DNA from: a virus
Strand: one strand, 5' to 3'
Length of the DNA: 61,230 bases
Virus record (IMG/VR): IMGVR_UViG_3300042887_000389
Location: 1 to 61,230 of that record
Shown: positions 48,739-59,489 of the stretch, piece after piece
Layout of the letters: every line of letters begins with the position of its first letter
Numbering within the stretch: position 1 is the first letter of the stretch
Program-made: the position numbers and the translations under genes
Notes under the pieces: generated by a model
Databases searched by the model: none
What the model was told of the DNA's origin: nothing
Seen by the model: only the letters and a program-made list of their open reading frames with translations

Positions 48739-51700
48739 ATGAACGAACAGGCTTTAAATTATTCGTATGAACTATTCAAGAAAGATGGGTATACCGGAAC
48801 ACTTGATCAATACAAACAACTTATAAGTTCAGACAAACAAGCTCTTGATTATTCATATAATCTTTTTAAGAATGATGGATACTCTGGCAGCGTAAATGAT
48901 TTCAACCAACTGATTAGCCCTATGGCTGAAAAGCTAGTGGCATCTGAGCCTGTTGAGCCAGTAAAAAAAAAAGATACGGTATCACCATTTGTGGATGGTG
49001 GTTCGGGGCTTACAAACTTTGACCCACGTACTGGTCAAGTTGTACAGGAGACTCCTGCCTTTGCACAAAAGCAACCTGAGGTAAAGTTACCTAAGCAGAA
49101 ACTACCTGCACGTACTGAATTTCAATTTCAACCAGGGAAGGGATTGCCTGAACAGAAAACCGCTCCACTTCCTAAGTTTGTTGAGGAGCAGTTATCTGCT
49201 GTTAAACCAGAACTTATAGGTAAGACTGAGGAGAATGTTGTACCACAACTTAAGTATCAATTCGGTCCACTAGGATTTAAGTTTGAAGAAACTGGTGCTG
49301 GTGATTTTATGAAAGCCACATCTCCATCAGGAGAGTCTATTGAAATATCTTTGGATATAATTGACCCTGCTGATAGAGAAGTAGAAGCCAATAAACTAAA
49401 CGCATTTTTAAGAAAGGGCACCACCGCTGTAAAGAACTTATCCACTTTACAGAAGCAGTACACAGACGCTAATAAAAAGATTGTATCTCAGAAGGAACTT
49501 GATGAGTCTCTGGCAAGCATCAATGCAGAAGAGACAAAAATCTTGGCAAGAAATGCTGAGTTCGTTAAGACTCAGAATAAACTAGAGGCAGAGAAAGCAC
49601 AACTAGAAAGTGTTCCTGTACAGCAAAGAAACAATCCGGAGTACATTGCTAGAGTAGATGACTTCATATCAAGAGCAGATCAGTTCAGTGGTGAATTCCA
49701 ATCCTTTATAAAGGATGCTCAGGATTTGTCAAAGAGAGGTCAGCAATTGAACAGGTCCATAGGCAAGTACACTGAGATGAAAGCTCAGCAGGGTACATGG
49801 TATGGTGCTGCTTTAAATGCCGTTGCTAATAAGTCAATCTACAATATGGCTAAAGGATTCTCTGGGCTTGCTATTGATTTCTTGGGAGAAGTAATACCAA
49901 CTCAGGCTATAATGAGTCAGGATGATTACGAGAAAAACTTCATAGAGCAGGCTAAGAAAGAGGGTGTAGATATTGCTGAAGGAGAAGACTTCATATCAAT
50001 CACTAGTAGACTAAGCCCTGAAACTATTGCTAATATAGAGAATAGGGTACGAGATGTAGCAAAGAAAAGTGTAAAGGGAGAGATTATAGGTGGTTTAGAT
50101 AAGGCTTCTAAGACGATTATGGAATCATCAGGGGTTTCTCCTGAGTATTACAGGTCAATTGAAGAGACATTTGTTGGAGGCGCATTGCTTGGTGCATTGA
50201 CATCTATACCGGCTATGGCTGGTGGACCAATCGCACGTACAGTATTGATGAGTTCTCAGGTATTGGCAGGACTGGATGATGAGATGGCTAATGATCCTGC
50301 ATTTGCAGATGTGTCAGAGAATGAGAAGTTACTAGTTAAGGCTCCAATTGCAGTAGCTGTAGGTATACTTGAAAGTGTTGGTCTAAGTAACTTATTAAAG
50401 CAAAAAGGTTTCTTGAATGGATTAGTGCTTAAGGCATTAGGAAAGGTTGGGACAGGTGCTAGTTACAAGACATTTGGAGAAGTAATTAAGAATGAGATTG
50501 ATAGCGCTATAGGCAGAGGAGCTTTAACTTTAGGGGCTGGTGTTTTAGCAGAAGTTGAAACAGGCGCATTACAAGAAGTTGCTGATATCACTGCCAAAGA
50601 AATTTACAACATGGCTAAGGAGAAGAAGATGTTTGATACTCCTGACTCTGTGGTACAATTTATTGAGCAAGTAGGTAAGGCTGGTCTACAGGAAGGTATT
50701 GGAGCAGGAGTACTTGCTGTACCTGGATCTATATCTGCCGCCTACAGAGGCAAGGGATTCTTAGGAATGGATGATGCTCAGTTTGCTATGTTCGAGAAGA
50801 TGGCAAATGACTCAAACATTCAGAAGGGATTTATTGCTAGGCTTAAGTCTAGAATTAATGCTGGAGAGATTACTTCTGCTGAAGGTAAAGACATCTTAAA
50901 TAACTATAGAAACTCTATTAGTTTATTCAACTCGTTGCCTGATAACCTTGACATGAAAGGTAAGAAGGAGGCGATGAACTTGCTAAAGGAGAAGCGTGAA
51001 TTGGAGCGTCAGATTGATGGCAAGGATCAAGCATTGACAGTTCCTCAAAGAAATAGAGTAAACGAAATAAATCAACAACTTACTAAACTATCAGAAGATG
51101 CCGTTCAAAAGCAAGCAGCAGGTGAAGTACCTGTACAGCCAGGAACCAGAGTTAGCCAAGAAATGGCGCAAGGAGAACCCCAAGCAGAACCTCAAGGCGT
51201 TACCCAAGAAGGTCAAGAAAAAATAAATGAGATTGAGAGAAGAAGACAAGAGGAACTGAGCACTTACGATGAAGAAGGTCTTAATGAAGTTTATGAAGTA
51301 GGTAGCGATCAAACTGTAGGAGAGTTTATAAATGCCAAGTATGATGCGGAACTAGCAGCATTAGAACAACCTACTCAGGAGGTAGATGTAGAAGGAGAAG
51401 TATCAAGACTTGAGCAACTATTTGCAGAGCAAGAGACTGCTCCTACCGTATCTGCTGGTATATCAATATCAAATGATGCTGATGTAGAGGAGTTAAGAAA
51501 TAGAACTAAGTCAAAATCTCAGCAGGCCACAACACAAGAAGAGAAAGAATCTTCTAGCACAAGATTAAAGATTATTGACACAGCGAAGAAGGCTATCAAA
51601 ACATTGAAGTCTGTATTCCCTGATATTGATATTGTAATCCATGATGATGAGGGTAGTTATAATGCTGCAATGGCAGACATGGATGGAGCATCTGGAACTA

Positions 51701-54700
51701 GAGGCAACTTCTCTTATGAGACTACTCCTGATGGTAAGACAACAGGAAGGATTGACATAAATCTATCCAGAGCTAACTCTAGAACAGTAGCTCATGAGGT
51801 TGCTCATGGTATACTATTTAAGACATTTGGAGAGAACGTAAACTTATTCAATGACTTTAGAACAAGACTATCCAAGGTACTTAAGGGTGATGCAAATAAG
51901 AAACTAAATGATTTTGCTGCTAAGTATGTTGACCCTGTTACAGGACAACTACTAGATGTAAACCATGAGGAGTTCTTGGCTGAGTTAACTGGTATGTTAG
52001 AGCAGCAGGAGACAAGCGTATCTGTAAGTACAATGCAGAAAGTTGCTGCGTTGATTAATGAGTTTGTGTCTAAGATTACAGGTGGCAAGTTCAAACCATT
52101 TGAGGATACTAAGAATACCAAGGACGTAGTTGACTTCTTCAATACTATCTCTGGTGCTATCAGAGAGGGCAGTGAGATACAGCAACTAAATAGTCAAGAG
52201 CCATACTCTTCAGGTGTAGCAATACCTGTAAGTAATCCTCAAGAATTTGTTGGTAAGAAGTTTAAATCTCAGGTTGATATAGGTGATTATAAATTCCCAT
52301 CTGGAATAGATATCCTAACAATAGCAGACTTACCTATAAAGACTTTAACTGAATTAGTTAGACAGTATGAAGGCAGAGTATTAATCATTACAAGTGATGC
52401 CACTGGGTATGGTGTAGATAAGAATGGAGACGCAATCCTTGGTGGTTTTGGGTTTGCTTCAAACAAAAAGAATGTTGATGATGGTATTGGATTTGCAAGT
52501 GTTAGTACTGGAACAGTAAGAGGAACTTATACAGCAGCTGAGAAAGCATATGGTACAGGGAAGACTCTTGTGCTAGTAATGATTCAGCCTCCACATACTA
52601 CTATCAATAACTCTTATGGTGCTAAGTACATTATCAGAGGGCTAAAAGAAATAGCCGCATCTTCTAAGGAAGAGTTAGCAAAAACTAAGGATGCCATTAA
52701 GAGTTTTATAAAAGGCTCTAAGGCTATTCAAAATGAATTGAAGAATGATCAGGCTGCTTTGAAGAGAGGATCAGAGAAGAGATTATTTGACTTGATTGAT
52801 AGCATAGATGAGAATACCAATTTAGAAGAAGCAGTTAAAGAGTTTCTTAATGACACTACTTTTACAATAAGAAAGGAACTTGGTAAAGGTATAATCCTTG
52901 AGAATAAAAATATAAGAACAAACAAGTCTACTAACTATAGTAAGATTGCACTTAACAATGTTGGGTACAACATATATGATTTCCTTAAGGAGTACGGAGA
53001 CAATACATTCTTGACAGATGATTTAATTCTAAATAATACTGGAGGGTATGTGGTTGGTGGATTTGAATTAGATGTACTTCCAAAAGAACAGAGAGAGACT
53101 TTAATAAATGACATACAAGGAAGTGGTATAGTACATCCATTGTTTAATGCAAAACTTCCTGGAACAAATCATTTTAGACTTGATGGCCTATACGATGTTC
53201 AAGAAAACTTTTCTGAATATGCTAAGCCTGACACAGAAATTTCTTTATCAAAAGAAGAAAGAGATGCTTTGGTAAGAGAGATTTACAAGGATGATAAGTT
53301 TTATAAGGCAGAGGCTAGATTAATTCCTTTAGATAAAAGATCATATACCAATCTAACTGTTCCAGCTAAGACTGAATTTAAGGATAAGTATTTAAAACAA
53401 AGAGGGTTACTTACAGAGGCCACACCAAATGTGCCTACTAAAGTTGCCAAAGGAGAAGGGTTTATCCCTAGAGAAGGTGCCGCTGAACAAATGGCGAAGA
53501 GAGACTTTGTAAGCAGAACTCAGGATGAAGCTACGCCAAAATCTAAAAGGGTATCTAAGTCTCAGATAATTGGAGAGAATGCTCAACTTGAAGCTGTAGT
53601 AAGACATGATTTAGGTGTTGCTAAAATTCTATCTAGAGAAGGATTGCTACCACAAAGAACTAAACTCATTACTGGATGGGAGTTGGGATCTGATGGTAAG
53701 TGGAGATATGAAATACCAGATGGTAAGTTCAAAGAGAATATTGATATAAGTTCTCCTTCTAAACTATCAGATATATTTGATGCACCTGATTTGTATAAGG
53801 CATATCCTGAAGCAAGGAACATAGAGGTTGAGTTTAAATTGTTGCCAGAAAAAGAGTTTGGTAATTTTAGTCCAGACACAGGGGCAATTATAATAAACAG
53901 ATCAAAATATAAGAATGATAGAGCGGCTGCTGAGCTGACTATGCTTCATGAAATCCAGCACTGGATACAAGTAAAAGAGATATTTCAAGGAGGGTCAAGT
54001 GTTGTACAGGCAGAATTCAAGATGAAAAAAATTGTTGACTACTTTGAAAAGTTAGTCAAGAAGAGAGAGAGTATATATGATTCAGCAAGATTATTTTATT
54101 CAGACAATCAAGAGGTAGTTAAGGAAGCAAAAGAACTTCTAGACTTTGCTAAAAGCCAATACGATATAGTTAAAGAATTAACATTTGAAAAAGGCACTAA
54201 GGAAGAGAAGGCAAAAGCCACTGAGATGATAAAAAATCTCAGCGAATATGCAAAGAGAGGAATCCCATCTGCTCAGAATCTTATTGATGAATTGTCTAAG
54301 AAGAATCCTGCCGAAGCATTTAATCTTTACTATCGAGTAGCAGGAGAGGTTGAGGCAAGAAATGTAGAGTACAGAAATAAATTGACCAAAAGTCAAAAAA
54401 GAAATATCCTACTTTCTGATACTGAGAATATAGACAGAGATGATCAAATCATGATTGACTCATTTAACTTTATATTTCAGGCTGATGAAATGAAGAATGA
54501 GTTCAGAGTTTCAAAGTCTCAACTAGATGATCAGGATAGAATAAATAAATTAATCAATGATGCAAGGGCTCAGGGTTTCTCTGAGGAGGCTATCATATTA
54601 TTCTTACAGCGTAAGGGTCTGACTGATAAGGTCATAGATACTGCAATGGCTAAGGCTGAGCCTGCTGCCAAGAAGGTTGAGGTGACTGAGGAGTTTGCTC

Positions 54701-57700
54701 CTGGGTATGACAGAGTTCTCAACAACATGTTTGGGAAAGATGGTGTAGTCGCCAAGTCACGTAGACGTGGTGTATCTGAGGAAGGTACAATTGAGAATGC
54801 CATCAAATATCTACGTGGTACAAAGGTATATGAGAACGCTACTGACGTACAGCGTGAGGCTATGGAACGCAATGTGAACAAGGAGTTCAAGAAGCGTGAG
54901 AAGCGTGCTCCTAGTGCTGAGAAGGTAGTAGGTAAGCCAAAGAAGAAGGAGGTTACTGTCGATGAGATGGCAGCATTGAAGGACCAGATAAAGCTTGAAG
55001 CAAGAGCAGCAAGAGAAGCCAAGGGAGATCTTAATACCAAGCGAAAAGCATTGGCTGCTAGAATTATTGCTGCTAGAAGGAAGGGAACCATTACTGCTGC
55101 ACAAGCTAGGGCTTTAGTAAATAGAATTAGCAAAGTCAATCTTGATAATCCTATCATGGTAGATAGATTGATTGAATATACTGATAAGGTATTCGATGAT
55201 GCCAACTATGCTGCTGACATGGCTGAGTTAAGAAAACTACAGAAGCAGGCTAAATCAAGGAAACATACATCAATGAGTAATCTTGTTGATAGATTCACAT
55301 CTATTAACCCAGAACTTATACCACTAGATAAAATACAGGAATATAAGGAGGCACTTGACTTCTTGAATAATAGAACTCCTTCTTATTCCAAAATGAATGA
55401 GATGCTTTCTGAAATTGAATCTTATCAGGTTGACGATCAGTTCGATGCAGTTAAGACAAAGGATGGTCTTATAGATAAGTTCAATAGTATACTATCCAAT
55501 AAAGTTGAAAGTGTAGAGGATTATATTGCATTAATAAAAGACATCAATTCATTCAAGAGAAAGGCATACCAGTTACTACAGAACGAAGTTATTACCCAGG
55601 AAGAGTATGAGGATTTAATTGATGGAGCTGGAAAGAACCAGGCTACTATTGAGAAGAAGTTTGCAGAACAAATCAAAAAGATAAAGAGCGATTTAATATC
55701 TGAGATAAAGACGCAGCGACCAAAGACTAATCCTGAATTCACCAAGGAAGAGAATGATTTAATCAAGGAGTACCTAGAACTTAGCGATGCTGACCTTGAG
55801 AGTCTATCCCCTGAGGAACTATTCATTTTAAATGACTTACTAGAAAACATTAGCAATGGAGAGATAGATGTATTTAGATTTGGAAACATCGTATCTAAAG
55901 CATCTAAAAATAAAGAGGGTGTTGCTGTTGGTAAGCAACTAAAAGGATCTAAGTTAAGCCTTGGTTCAGCAGAACTAAGAAAGAAGATGGCTCAGTTTGA
56001 AAGTTCATTCTGGGAGGGGCTTCTTGGGTTAGGCAGAGCCACATCAGGGCCATTACAAAAGTTTATTATATCTCCATTCAATAGAGCAATTGGTTCTTAT
56101 GAGAAGTTCTTAAGAGATGGATACAATGATTTCTTAAAGCTTAAGAAAAAGTATAAGATTGATGATTCTAAGTTAATAAAAAGTACTAAGCAAATGACTA
56201 AAATAGGTATGCTAACCACATATCTACAGGAGTATATGGCTCAGTTTGATCCTAATAATAAGGGTGTTGATAATATCGGAAAGCGTGATTGGTTCAAGGA
56301 AATCTTGGCTAGTGAAACCATGAGAGATGACTACTCTCCTGAAGAGTTAAAGATTATTGAAGAGGTATATAAGAGTCTACCTAAGGACAAGGATGGTAAT
56401 GTAGATCCAAAGGCGGTGTACGATAGCTACATGGCTAATGATGGTAAGTTCTTTACTGAAAATGAGAAGGGATTCTTTGATGAGGTAATGGAGTGGAAGA
56501 AGAAAAATTCAACATCAAAGCAGAAGGCCGCTAATGAGATGAATGGTAATCCATTCAAGGAGATTCCTTTCCACATGCTTAGATCAAGGTACGGAAGTTC
56601 AGCTCCTCAAATTGCACCAAGTACATCTGGTGACAATGGAATGGTACGAATCAAGGCTGGTACCGGTAAGGAAAGAGTTAGTGAAGCAGTAGGTGCAATC
56701 AATACAAACTTTGAGAAGTTATTCATCAAAGGACTTGAGCAGACTGGTAGAGATTACTTCTTATCCAAGGCATTAAAGGATATCAACAACGTGTTGGCAT
56801 CTGCTAAGAAAGAACTTGCTGGAGATAAAGATCCGCTAGTTAAGGCTATATCTTATACGCTATCTGATGCATTGGCTTATGAGTTCAGTGATACCGCTAG
56901 TCAGAACATATTGAAGAGATTGGTTCAGGCTAGAGCTGCAATGACATTGTTTGATCCTATCAGAGCAGGAGTAGAATTTACATCTACCCTACTATCATTT
57001 GGTCTTAGAGCTAGAACATTATCTGGATATAAGAACTTGTTTGGTAGTCAGGGAGATATGAAAAATCTACTTGAATTTACTAATAGCCCTCTAAGACTAC
57101 GTCAGAATATCAATAATGCAATTGATATCAATGATGGTAGGATAGAACCACAGGGTATGTTTATGAAGTGGACCACATTCCTATCTGGTCTACCAGAAAG
57201 AACGATGATGGTTACCTCATGGATGCCAACATTCACTAATGAGTTTCAGAATATCACAGGTGAGAAGTTTGACATGAAGAAGTTCAATGATAGCGAAGCA
57301 TATAGAGAGAAGTATGGTAAGGCTATTAAGGATGCTTCTGCTGTCGCTGATGCACAGACTGAAAAGATTATTGGTCCAACTACAAAGGCTGGTCAGAGAA
57401 GAGACATTATAATTTTCCCTGGAAAAACTGTTGGTAGAGATACAGTGTCTGGTCAGATACTTGGCTTCTTTAGTAACTATCCTTACCGAGAAATAACTGA
57501 ATTCTTTAATGGATTTAGGGAGGCGTTAGAAGTATTGAAGAAGGGTGATACAGTAGATTCATTAAGCAAATTGCAGAAGCCTCTTGGTATTGCTTTGAAC
57601 GTGGCTGCTTACGGATTCTTGTCATCAGTAGTGTACGCTTCTAGATTGATTCTTTTTGGAGATGATGAAGAGGAAGAGAGAGGAGAAAAGTTATTGGAAG

Positions 57701-58443
57701 AGTTGATGACTACTAAAGGATTTATTGAGGAGACCGCAGCAAACGCAGCAGCATTAGCAGCAAGCAAGTATGCAGGCGGTGGTAGAGCAATTCTACAATT
57801 ACTTGGTACACTTGGAATGATGCTTACTGACAATGAGGAAACAAAGGCTACAATTAAAAAGATGCTAAAGGGTAGTGTCTATGTAGATCCTCTTCCTACT
57901 CAGAAGTTAAGTGGATATGGTACCGCTGATAAAGTAAATTCAGCAATAATAAAATACATTCCTCAGTTTGTGGTGCTTAGTAATTTAATTCTAGATGGAA
58001 TGGGTGCAGTTAATGAATTCAAAACCATAATTGATAAGGTTCAAAATAAAGGTGTAGAAGAATTAACAGAAGATGAGGAACTAAAAGTACTAGCATTAAG
58101 CGTTATGTTTACTGCGACTCAATTATTCCTAAATTATAGAGGAACATCTTTACCATCTTACAACAACTTGAAGGCAGGAATGAAGGCAGTAAAAGAAGAA
58201 GCCGGAGTTGCTGATATAGCAGCAGGTAATGAACCTACTAAGAAGAAGTCATCTGGTGGTGGAAGTAGCAGAGGTGGAGGGATGAATAAGACCGACATGA
58301 AGAAGTATAACCCTGAGTTATATAACAAGATGTACGGTCCTGGGTCTGCTGCGTATGAAGTAGAGCAAGAGGTTAAAGCCTTCGAGAAGGAGCAGAGAGA
58401 ATTTAAAAAGAAGATGAAGGACCAGATATATGGTGGGGACTAA
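48739..58443 (+). CDS. Giant internal virion protein (3234 aa) with two zinc-protease-like motifs
   Basis: The largest gene, 9.7 kb. N-terminus has two tandem copies of an about 30-residue unit (YELFKKDGYTGTLDQYKQLIS and YNLFKNDGYSGSVNDFNQLIS). A first zincin motif HEVAH lies at about 1019-1023 (TVAHEVAHGILF), a second, HEIQH, at about 1737-1741, with GEVEARN further on, as in LPD23-type large polyvalent proteins. Much of the rest is helical (long coiled coils) and the C-terminal end has hydrophobic helices followed by a Ser/Gly/Lys tail. I see no RNA polymerase signature (no DxDGD). Probably an ejected protein with peptidase activity and DNA translocation function. Confidence 0.78.
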   Translation: MNEQALNYSYELFKKDGYTGTLDQYKQLISSDKQALDYSYNLFKNDGYSGSVNDFNQLISPMAEKLVASEPVEPVKKKDTVSPFVDGGSGLTNFDPRTGQVVQETPAFAQKQPEVKLPKQKLPARTEFQFQPGKGLPEQKTAPLPKFVEEQLSAVKPELIGKTEENVVPQLKYQFGPLGFKFEETGAGDFMKATSPSGESIEISLDIIDPADREVEANKLNAFLRKGTTAVKNLSTLQKQYTDANKKIVSQKELDESLASINAEETKILARNAEFVKTQNKLEAEKAQLESVPVQQRNNPEYIARVDDFISRADQFSGEFQSFIKDAQDLSKRGQQLNRSIGKYTEMKAQQGTWYGAALNAVANKSIYNMAKGFSGLAIDFLGEVIPTQAIMSQDDYEKNFIEQAKKEGVDIAEGEDFISITSRLSPETIANIENRVRDVAKKSVKGEIIGGLDKASKTIMESSGVSPEYYRSIEETFVGGALLGALTSIPAMAGGPIARTVLMSSQVLAGLDDEMANDPAFADVSENEKLLVKAPIAVAVGILESVGLSNLLKQKGFLNGLVLKALGKVGTGASYKTFGEVIKNEIDSAIGRGALTLGAGVLAEVETGALQEVADITAKEIYNMAKEKKMFDTPDSVVQFIEQVGKAGLQEGIGAGVLAVPGSISAAYRGKGFLGMDDAQFAMFEKMANDSNIQKGFIARLKSRINAGEITSAEGKDILNNYRNSISLFNSLPDNLDMKGKKEAMNLLKEKRELERQIDGKDQALTVPQRNRVNEINQQLTKLSEDAVQKQAAGEVPVQPGTRVSQEMAQGEPQAEPQGVTQEGQEKINEIERRRQEELSTYDEEGLNEVYEVGSDQTVGEFINAKYDAELAALEQPTQEVDVEGEVSRLEQLFAEQETAPTVSAGISISNDADVEELRNRTKSKSQQATTQEEKESSSTRLKIIDTAKKAIKTLKSVFPDIDIVIHDDEGSYNAAMADMDGASGTRGNFSYETTPDGKTTGRIDINLSRANSRTVAHEVAHGILFKTFGENVNLFNDFRTRLSKVLKGDANKKLNDFAAKYVDPVTGQLLDVNHEEFLAELTGMLEQQETSVSVSTMQKVAALINEFVSKITGGKFKPFEDTKNTKDVVDFFNTISGAIREGSEIQQLNSQEPYSSGVAIPVSNPQEFVGKKFKSQVDIGDYKFPSGIDILTIADLPIKTLTELVRQYEGRVLIITSDATGYGVDKNGDAILGGFGFASNKKNVDDGIGFASVSTGTVRGTYTAAEKAYGTGKTLVLVMIQPPHTTINNSYGAKYIIRGLKEIAASSKEELAKTKDAIKSFIKGSKAIQNELKNDQAALKRGSEKRLFDLIDSIDENTNLEEAVKEFLNDTTFTIRKELGKGIILENKNIRTNKSTNYSKIALNNVGYNIYDFLKEYGDNTFLTDDLILNNTGGYVVGGFELDVLPKEQRETLINDIQGSGIVHPLFNAKLPGTNHFRLDGLYDVQENFSEYAKPDTEISLSKEERDALVREIYKDDKFYKAEARLIPLDKRSYTNLTVPAKTEFKDKYLKQRGLLTEATPNVPTKVAKGEGFIPREGAAEQMAKRDFVSRTQDEATPKSKRVSKSQIIGENAQLEAVVRHDLGVAKILSREGLLPQRTKLITGWELGSDGKWRYEIPDGKFKENIDISSPSKLSDIFDAPDLYKAYPEARNIEVEFKLLPEKEFGNFSPDTGAIIINRSKYKNDRAAAELTMLHEIQHWIQVKEIFQGGSSVVQAEFKMKKIVDYFEKLVKKRESIYDSARLFYSDNQEVVKEAKELLDFAKSQYDIVKELTFEKGTKEEKAKATEMIKNLSEYAKRGIPSAQNLIDELSKKNPAEAFNLYYRVAGEVEARNVEYRNKLTKSQKRNILLSDTENIDRDDQIMIDSFNFIFQADEMKNEFRVSKSQLDDQDRINKLINDARAQGFSEEAIILFLQRKGLTDKVIDTAMAKAEPAAKKVEVTEEFAPGYDRVLNNMFGKDGVVAKSRRRGVSEEGTIENAIKYLRGTKVYENATDVQREAMERNVNKEFKKREKRAPSAEKVVGKPKKKEVTVDEMAALKDQIKLEARAAREAKGDLNTKRKALAARIIAARRKGTITAAQARALVNRISKVNLDNPIMVDRLIEYTDKVFDDANYAADMAELRKLQKQAKSRKHTSMSNLVDRFTSINPELIPLDKIQEYKEALDFLNNRTPSYSKMNEMLSEIESYQVDDQFDAVKTKDGLIDKFNSILSNKVESVEDYIALIKDINSFKRKAYQLLQNEVITQEEYEDLIDGAGKNQATIEKKFAEQIKKIKSDLISEIKTQRPKTNPEFTKEENDLIKEYLELSDADLESLSPEELFILNDLLENISNGEIDVFRFGNIVSKASKNKEGVAVGKQLKGSKLSLGSAELRKKMAQFESSFWEGLLGLGRATSGPLQKFIISPFNRAIGSYEKFLRDGYNDFLKLKKKYKIDDSKLIKSTKQMTKIGMLTTYLQEYMAQFDPNNKGVDNIGKRDWFKEILASETMRDDYSPEELKIIEEVYKSLPKDKDGNVDPKAVYDSYMANDGKFFTENEKGFFDEVMEWKKKNSTSKQKAANEMNGNPFKEIPFHMLRSRYGSSAPQIAPSTSGDNGMVRIKAGTGKERVSEAVGAINTNFEKLFIKGLEQTGRDYFLSKALKDINNVLASAKKELAGDKDPLVKAISYTLSDALAYEFSDTASQNILKRLVQARAAMTLFDPIRAGVEFTSTLLSFGLRARTLSGYKNLFGSQGDMKNLLEFTNSPLRLRQNINNAIDINDGRIEPQGMFMKWTTFLSGLPERTMMVTSWMPTFTNEFQNITGEKFDMKKFNDSEAYREKYGKAIKDASAVADAQTEKIIGPTTKAGQRRDIIIFPGKTVGRDTVSGQILGFFSNYPYREITEFFNGFREALEVLKKGDTVDSLSKLQKPLGIALNVAAYGFLSSVVYASRLILFGDDEEEERGEKLLEELMTTKGFIEETAANAAALAASKYAGGGRAILQLLGTLGMMLTDNEETKATIKKMLKGSVYVDPLPTQKLSGYGTADKVNSAIIKYIPQFVVLSNLILDGMGAVNEFKTIIDKVQNKGVEELTEDEELKVLALSVMFTATQLFLNYRGTSLPSYNNLKAGMKAVKEEAGVADIAAGNEPTKKKSSGGGSSRGGGMNKTDMKKYNPELYNKMYGPGSAAYEVEQEVKAFEKEQREFKKKMKDQIYGGD

Positions 58444-58637
58444 AAGTCCTCATCATATTCTATTGTCTTGATGATATCCCTAAGATCCTTGATAAGTATC
58501 TTAACGTCATCCTTAACGGATTCGTATTCCCTGTCCACGAGTTTCTCGTAAATCATAGCAACGCTGGCATGGAAGCCTTCGGTAGTGAAGGCTATCCTTG
58601 CTGCTCTATCCCTCTCTTGTTGGAGTCTTCCATCCAT
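58440..58637 (-). CDS. Hypothetical helical protein (65 aa), last gene of the leftward arm
   Basis: A 65-residue acidic helical protein (LVDREYESVKDDVKILIKDLRDIIKTIE). It overlaps the end of the giant protein gene on the other strand by 4 bases and the upstream DnaA-like gene by 46. It closes the leftward transcription unit. A shorter start at the next Met is possible. Confidence 0.58.
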   Translation of the reverse strand: MDGRLQQERDRAARIAFTTEGFHASVAMIYEKLVDREYESVKDDVKILIKDLRDIIKTIEYDEDF

Positions 58638-59053
58638 TCTTTCTCTGTTATAAAATTGTAAATAGGTCTCATTCTTTCTTTGAGTAATCTAAGTTCCTGC
58701 TTAAGTGCCTCATTCTCTTGCACTAATCTACCAACAATATTGTATGAATTCACAGGTTCGTCCTTAAATTTATTCATCACAACCATTTCTTTACACTTAA
58801 GATACAAACTTCTGAATTTTGAATCCAGTTCAACAAGGTCATTGAATCTTTTAAGATAGTACTCAGCAGCGTATCTGCTCTTCTTCATGCTCAGTGCAAT
58901 GCTTTCAACGTGCATGCCTGTGTCCTTTAGTATAGAGGCTAATATCATTCTAGCCTCCACCTCACCACGGTATCTTGTGGTGGACAGGATTCGTTCTCCT
59001 GTTACCATCTCAACTATGTTGCGTATGTTTTCAATCTTTTTCTGATCCTCCAT
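58592..59053 (-). CDS. DnaA domain IV-like DNA-binding protein, second copy
   Basis: A 153-residue protein from the ATG at 59053 (an upstream ATG at 59077 would add 8). It has the DnaA domain IV layout: EVEARMILASILKD, then MHVESIALSM with KSRYAAEYYLKRF and DLVELDSKFRSLYLKC. C-terminal half is an acidic coiled coil (QENEALKQELRLLKERM). It may bind origin DNA or host DnaA sites. Unlike the protein at 6430-6720 it carries the coiled-coil extension. Family call by pattern. Confidence 0.68.
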   Translation of the reverse strand: MEDQKKIENIRNIVEMVTGERILSTTRYRGEVEARMILASILKDTGMHVESIALSMKKSRYAAEYYLKRFNDLVELDSKFRSLYLKCKEMVVMNKFKDEPVNSYNIVGRLVQENEALKQELRLLKERMRPIYNFITEKEWMEDSNKRGIEQQG

Positions 59054-59285
59054 AAAAGAGTTCTGCTTTGATTCCATGTTTCTGTAGTTCTTTGATTCTA
59101 TATTCCTGTAGTTTACTTGGCTTACCTGTGGCTCGCTTCACCTCGTAGAACTCAACGTCAGAGTTCTTGGGGATAGCAATGAGGTCTGGGATACCATTCT
59201 TATTGGTCTTGATTAACTTGATAACGTAGTACCCCTGATCCTCAAGGTCCTTGATAAGCTTAGTCTGTACCTGTTGCTCTGTCAT
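59031..59285 (-). CDS. VRR-NUC domain nuclease
   Basis: An 84-residue standalone VRR-NUC domain (PD-D/EXK fold) from the ATG at 59285. Motifs: GIPD at 31-34 (Asp34), EVK at 48-50 and Gln60. These domains cleave branched or flapped DNA. It starts inside the upstream gene and its 3-prime end overlaps the DnaA-like gene. Confidence 0.85.
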   Translation of the reverse strand: MTEQQVQTKLIKDLEDQGYYVIKLIKTNKNGIPDLIAIPKNSDVEFYEVKRATGKPSKLQEYRIKELQKHGIKAELFYGGSEKD

Positions 59286-59478
59286 AGGGCCTAAAGTTTT
59301 TCTTAGCAATCATCAATGCTTCTGCCTCAGTGTCAGCAACACCTGTGTCGTATGTAAAGCCATCGCTGAACCAGTACAGCCAATCACCACCTATTGATTG
59401 GAACACACCTATTGATCCTACAGGAACCTCTCTCATGTAGAATAACTTCTTTGCTTGGTCTCTTAGATAGATTGTCAT
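59260..59478 (-). CDS. Hypothetical protein (72 aa)
   Basis: From the ATG at 59478, 72 residues: strand-rich YMREVPVGSIGVFQSIGGDWLYWF then a helix ALMIAKKNF. An upstream start at 59517 would run through the previous gene end and is less likely. Function unknown. Confidence 0.6.
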   Translation of the reverse strand: MTIYLRDQAKKLFYMREVPVGSIGVFQSIGGDWLYWFSDGFTYDTGVADTEAEALMIAKKNFRPYDRATGTD

Positions 59479-59489
59479 GATATTATTGT

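Noticed and set aside
54570-55205. Leftward 211-codon ORF inside the giant protein gene
   Set aside because: It is antisense to the 3234-residue frame, which has consistent domain content throughout; this ORF has only a hydrophobic, Leu/Ser-rich composition.
48739-58443. N4/crAss-type virion RNA polymerase in the giant protein
   Set aside because: I searched by eye for a DxDGD-type catalytic motif and did not find one, although size and position would fit.
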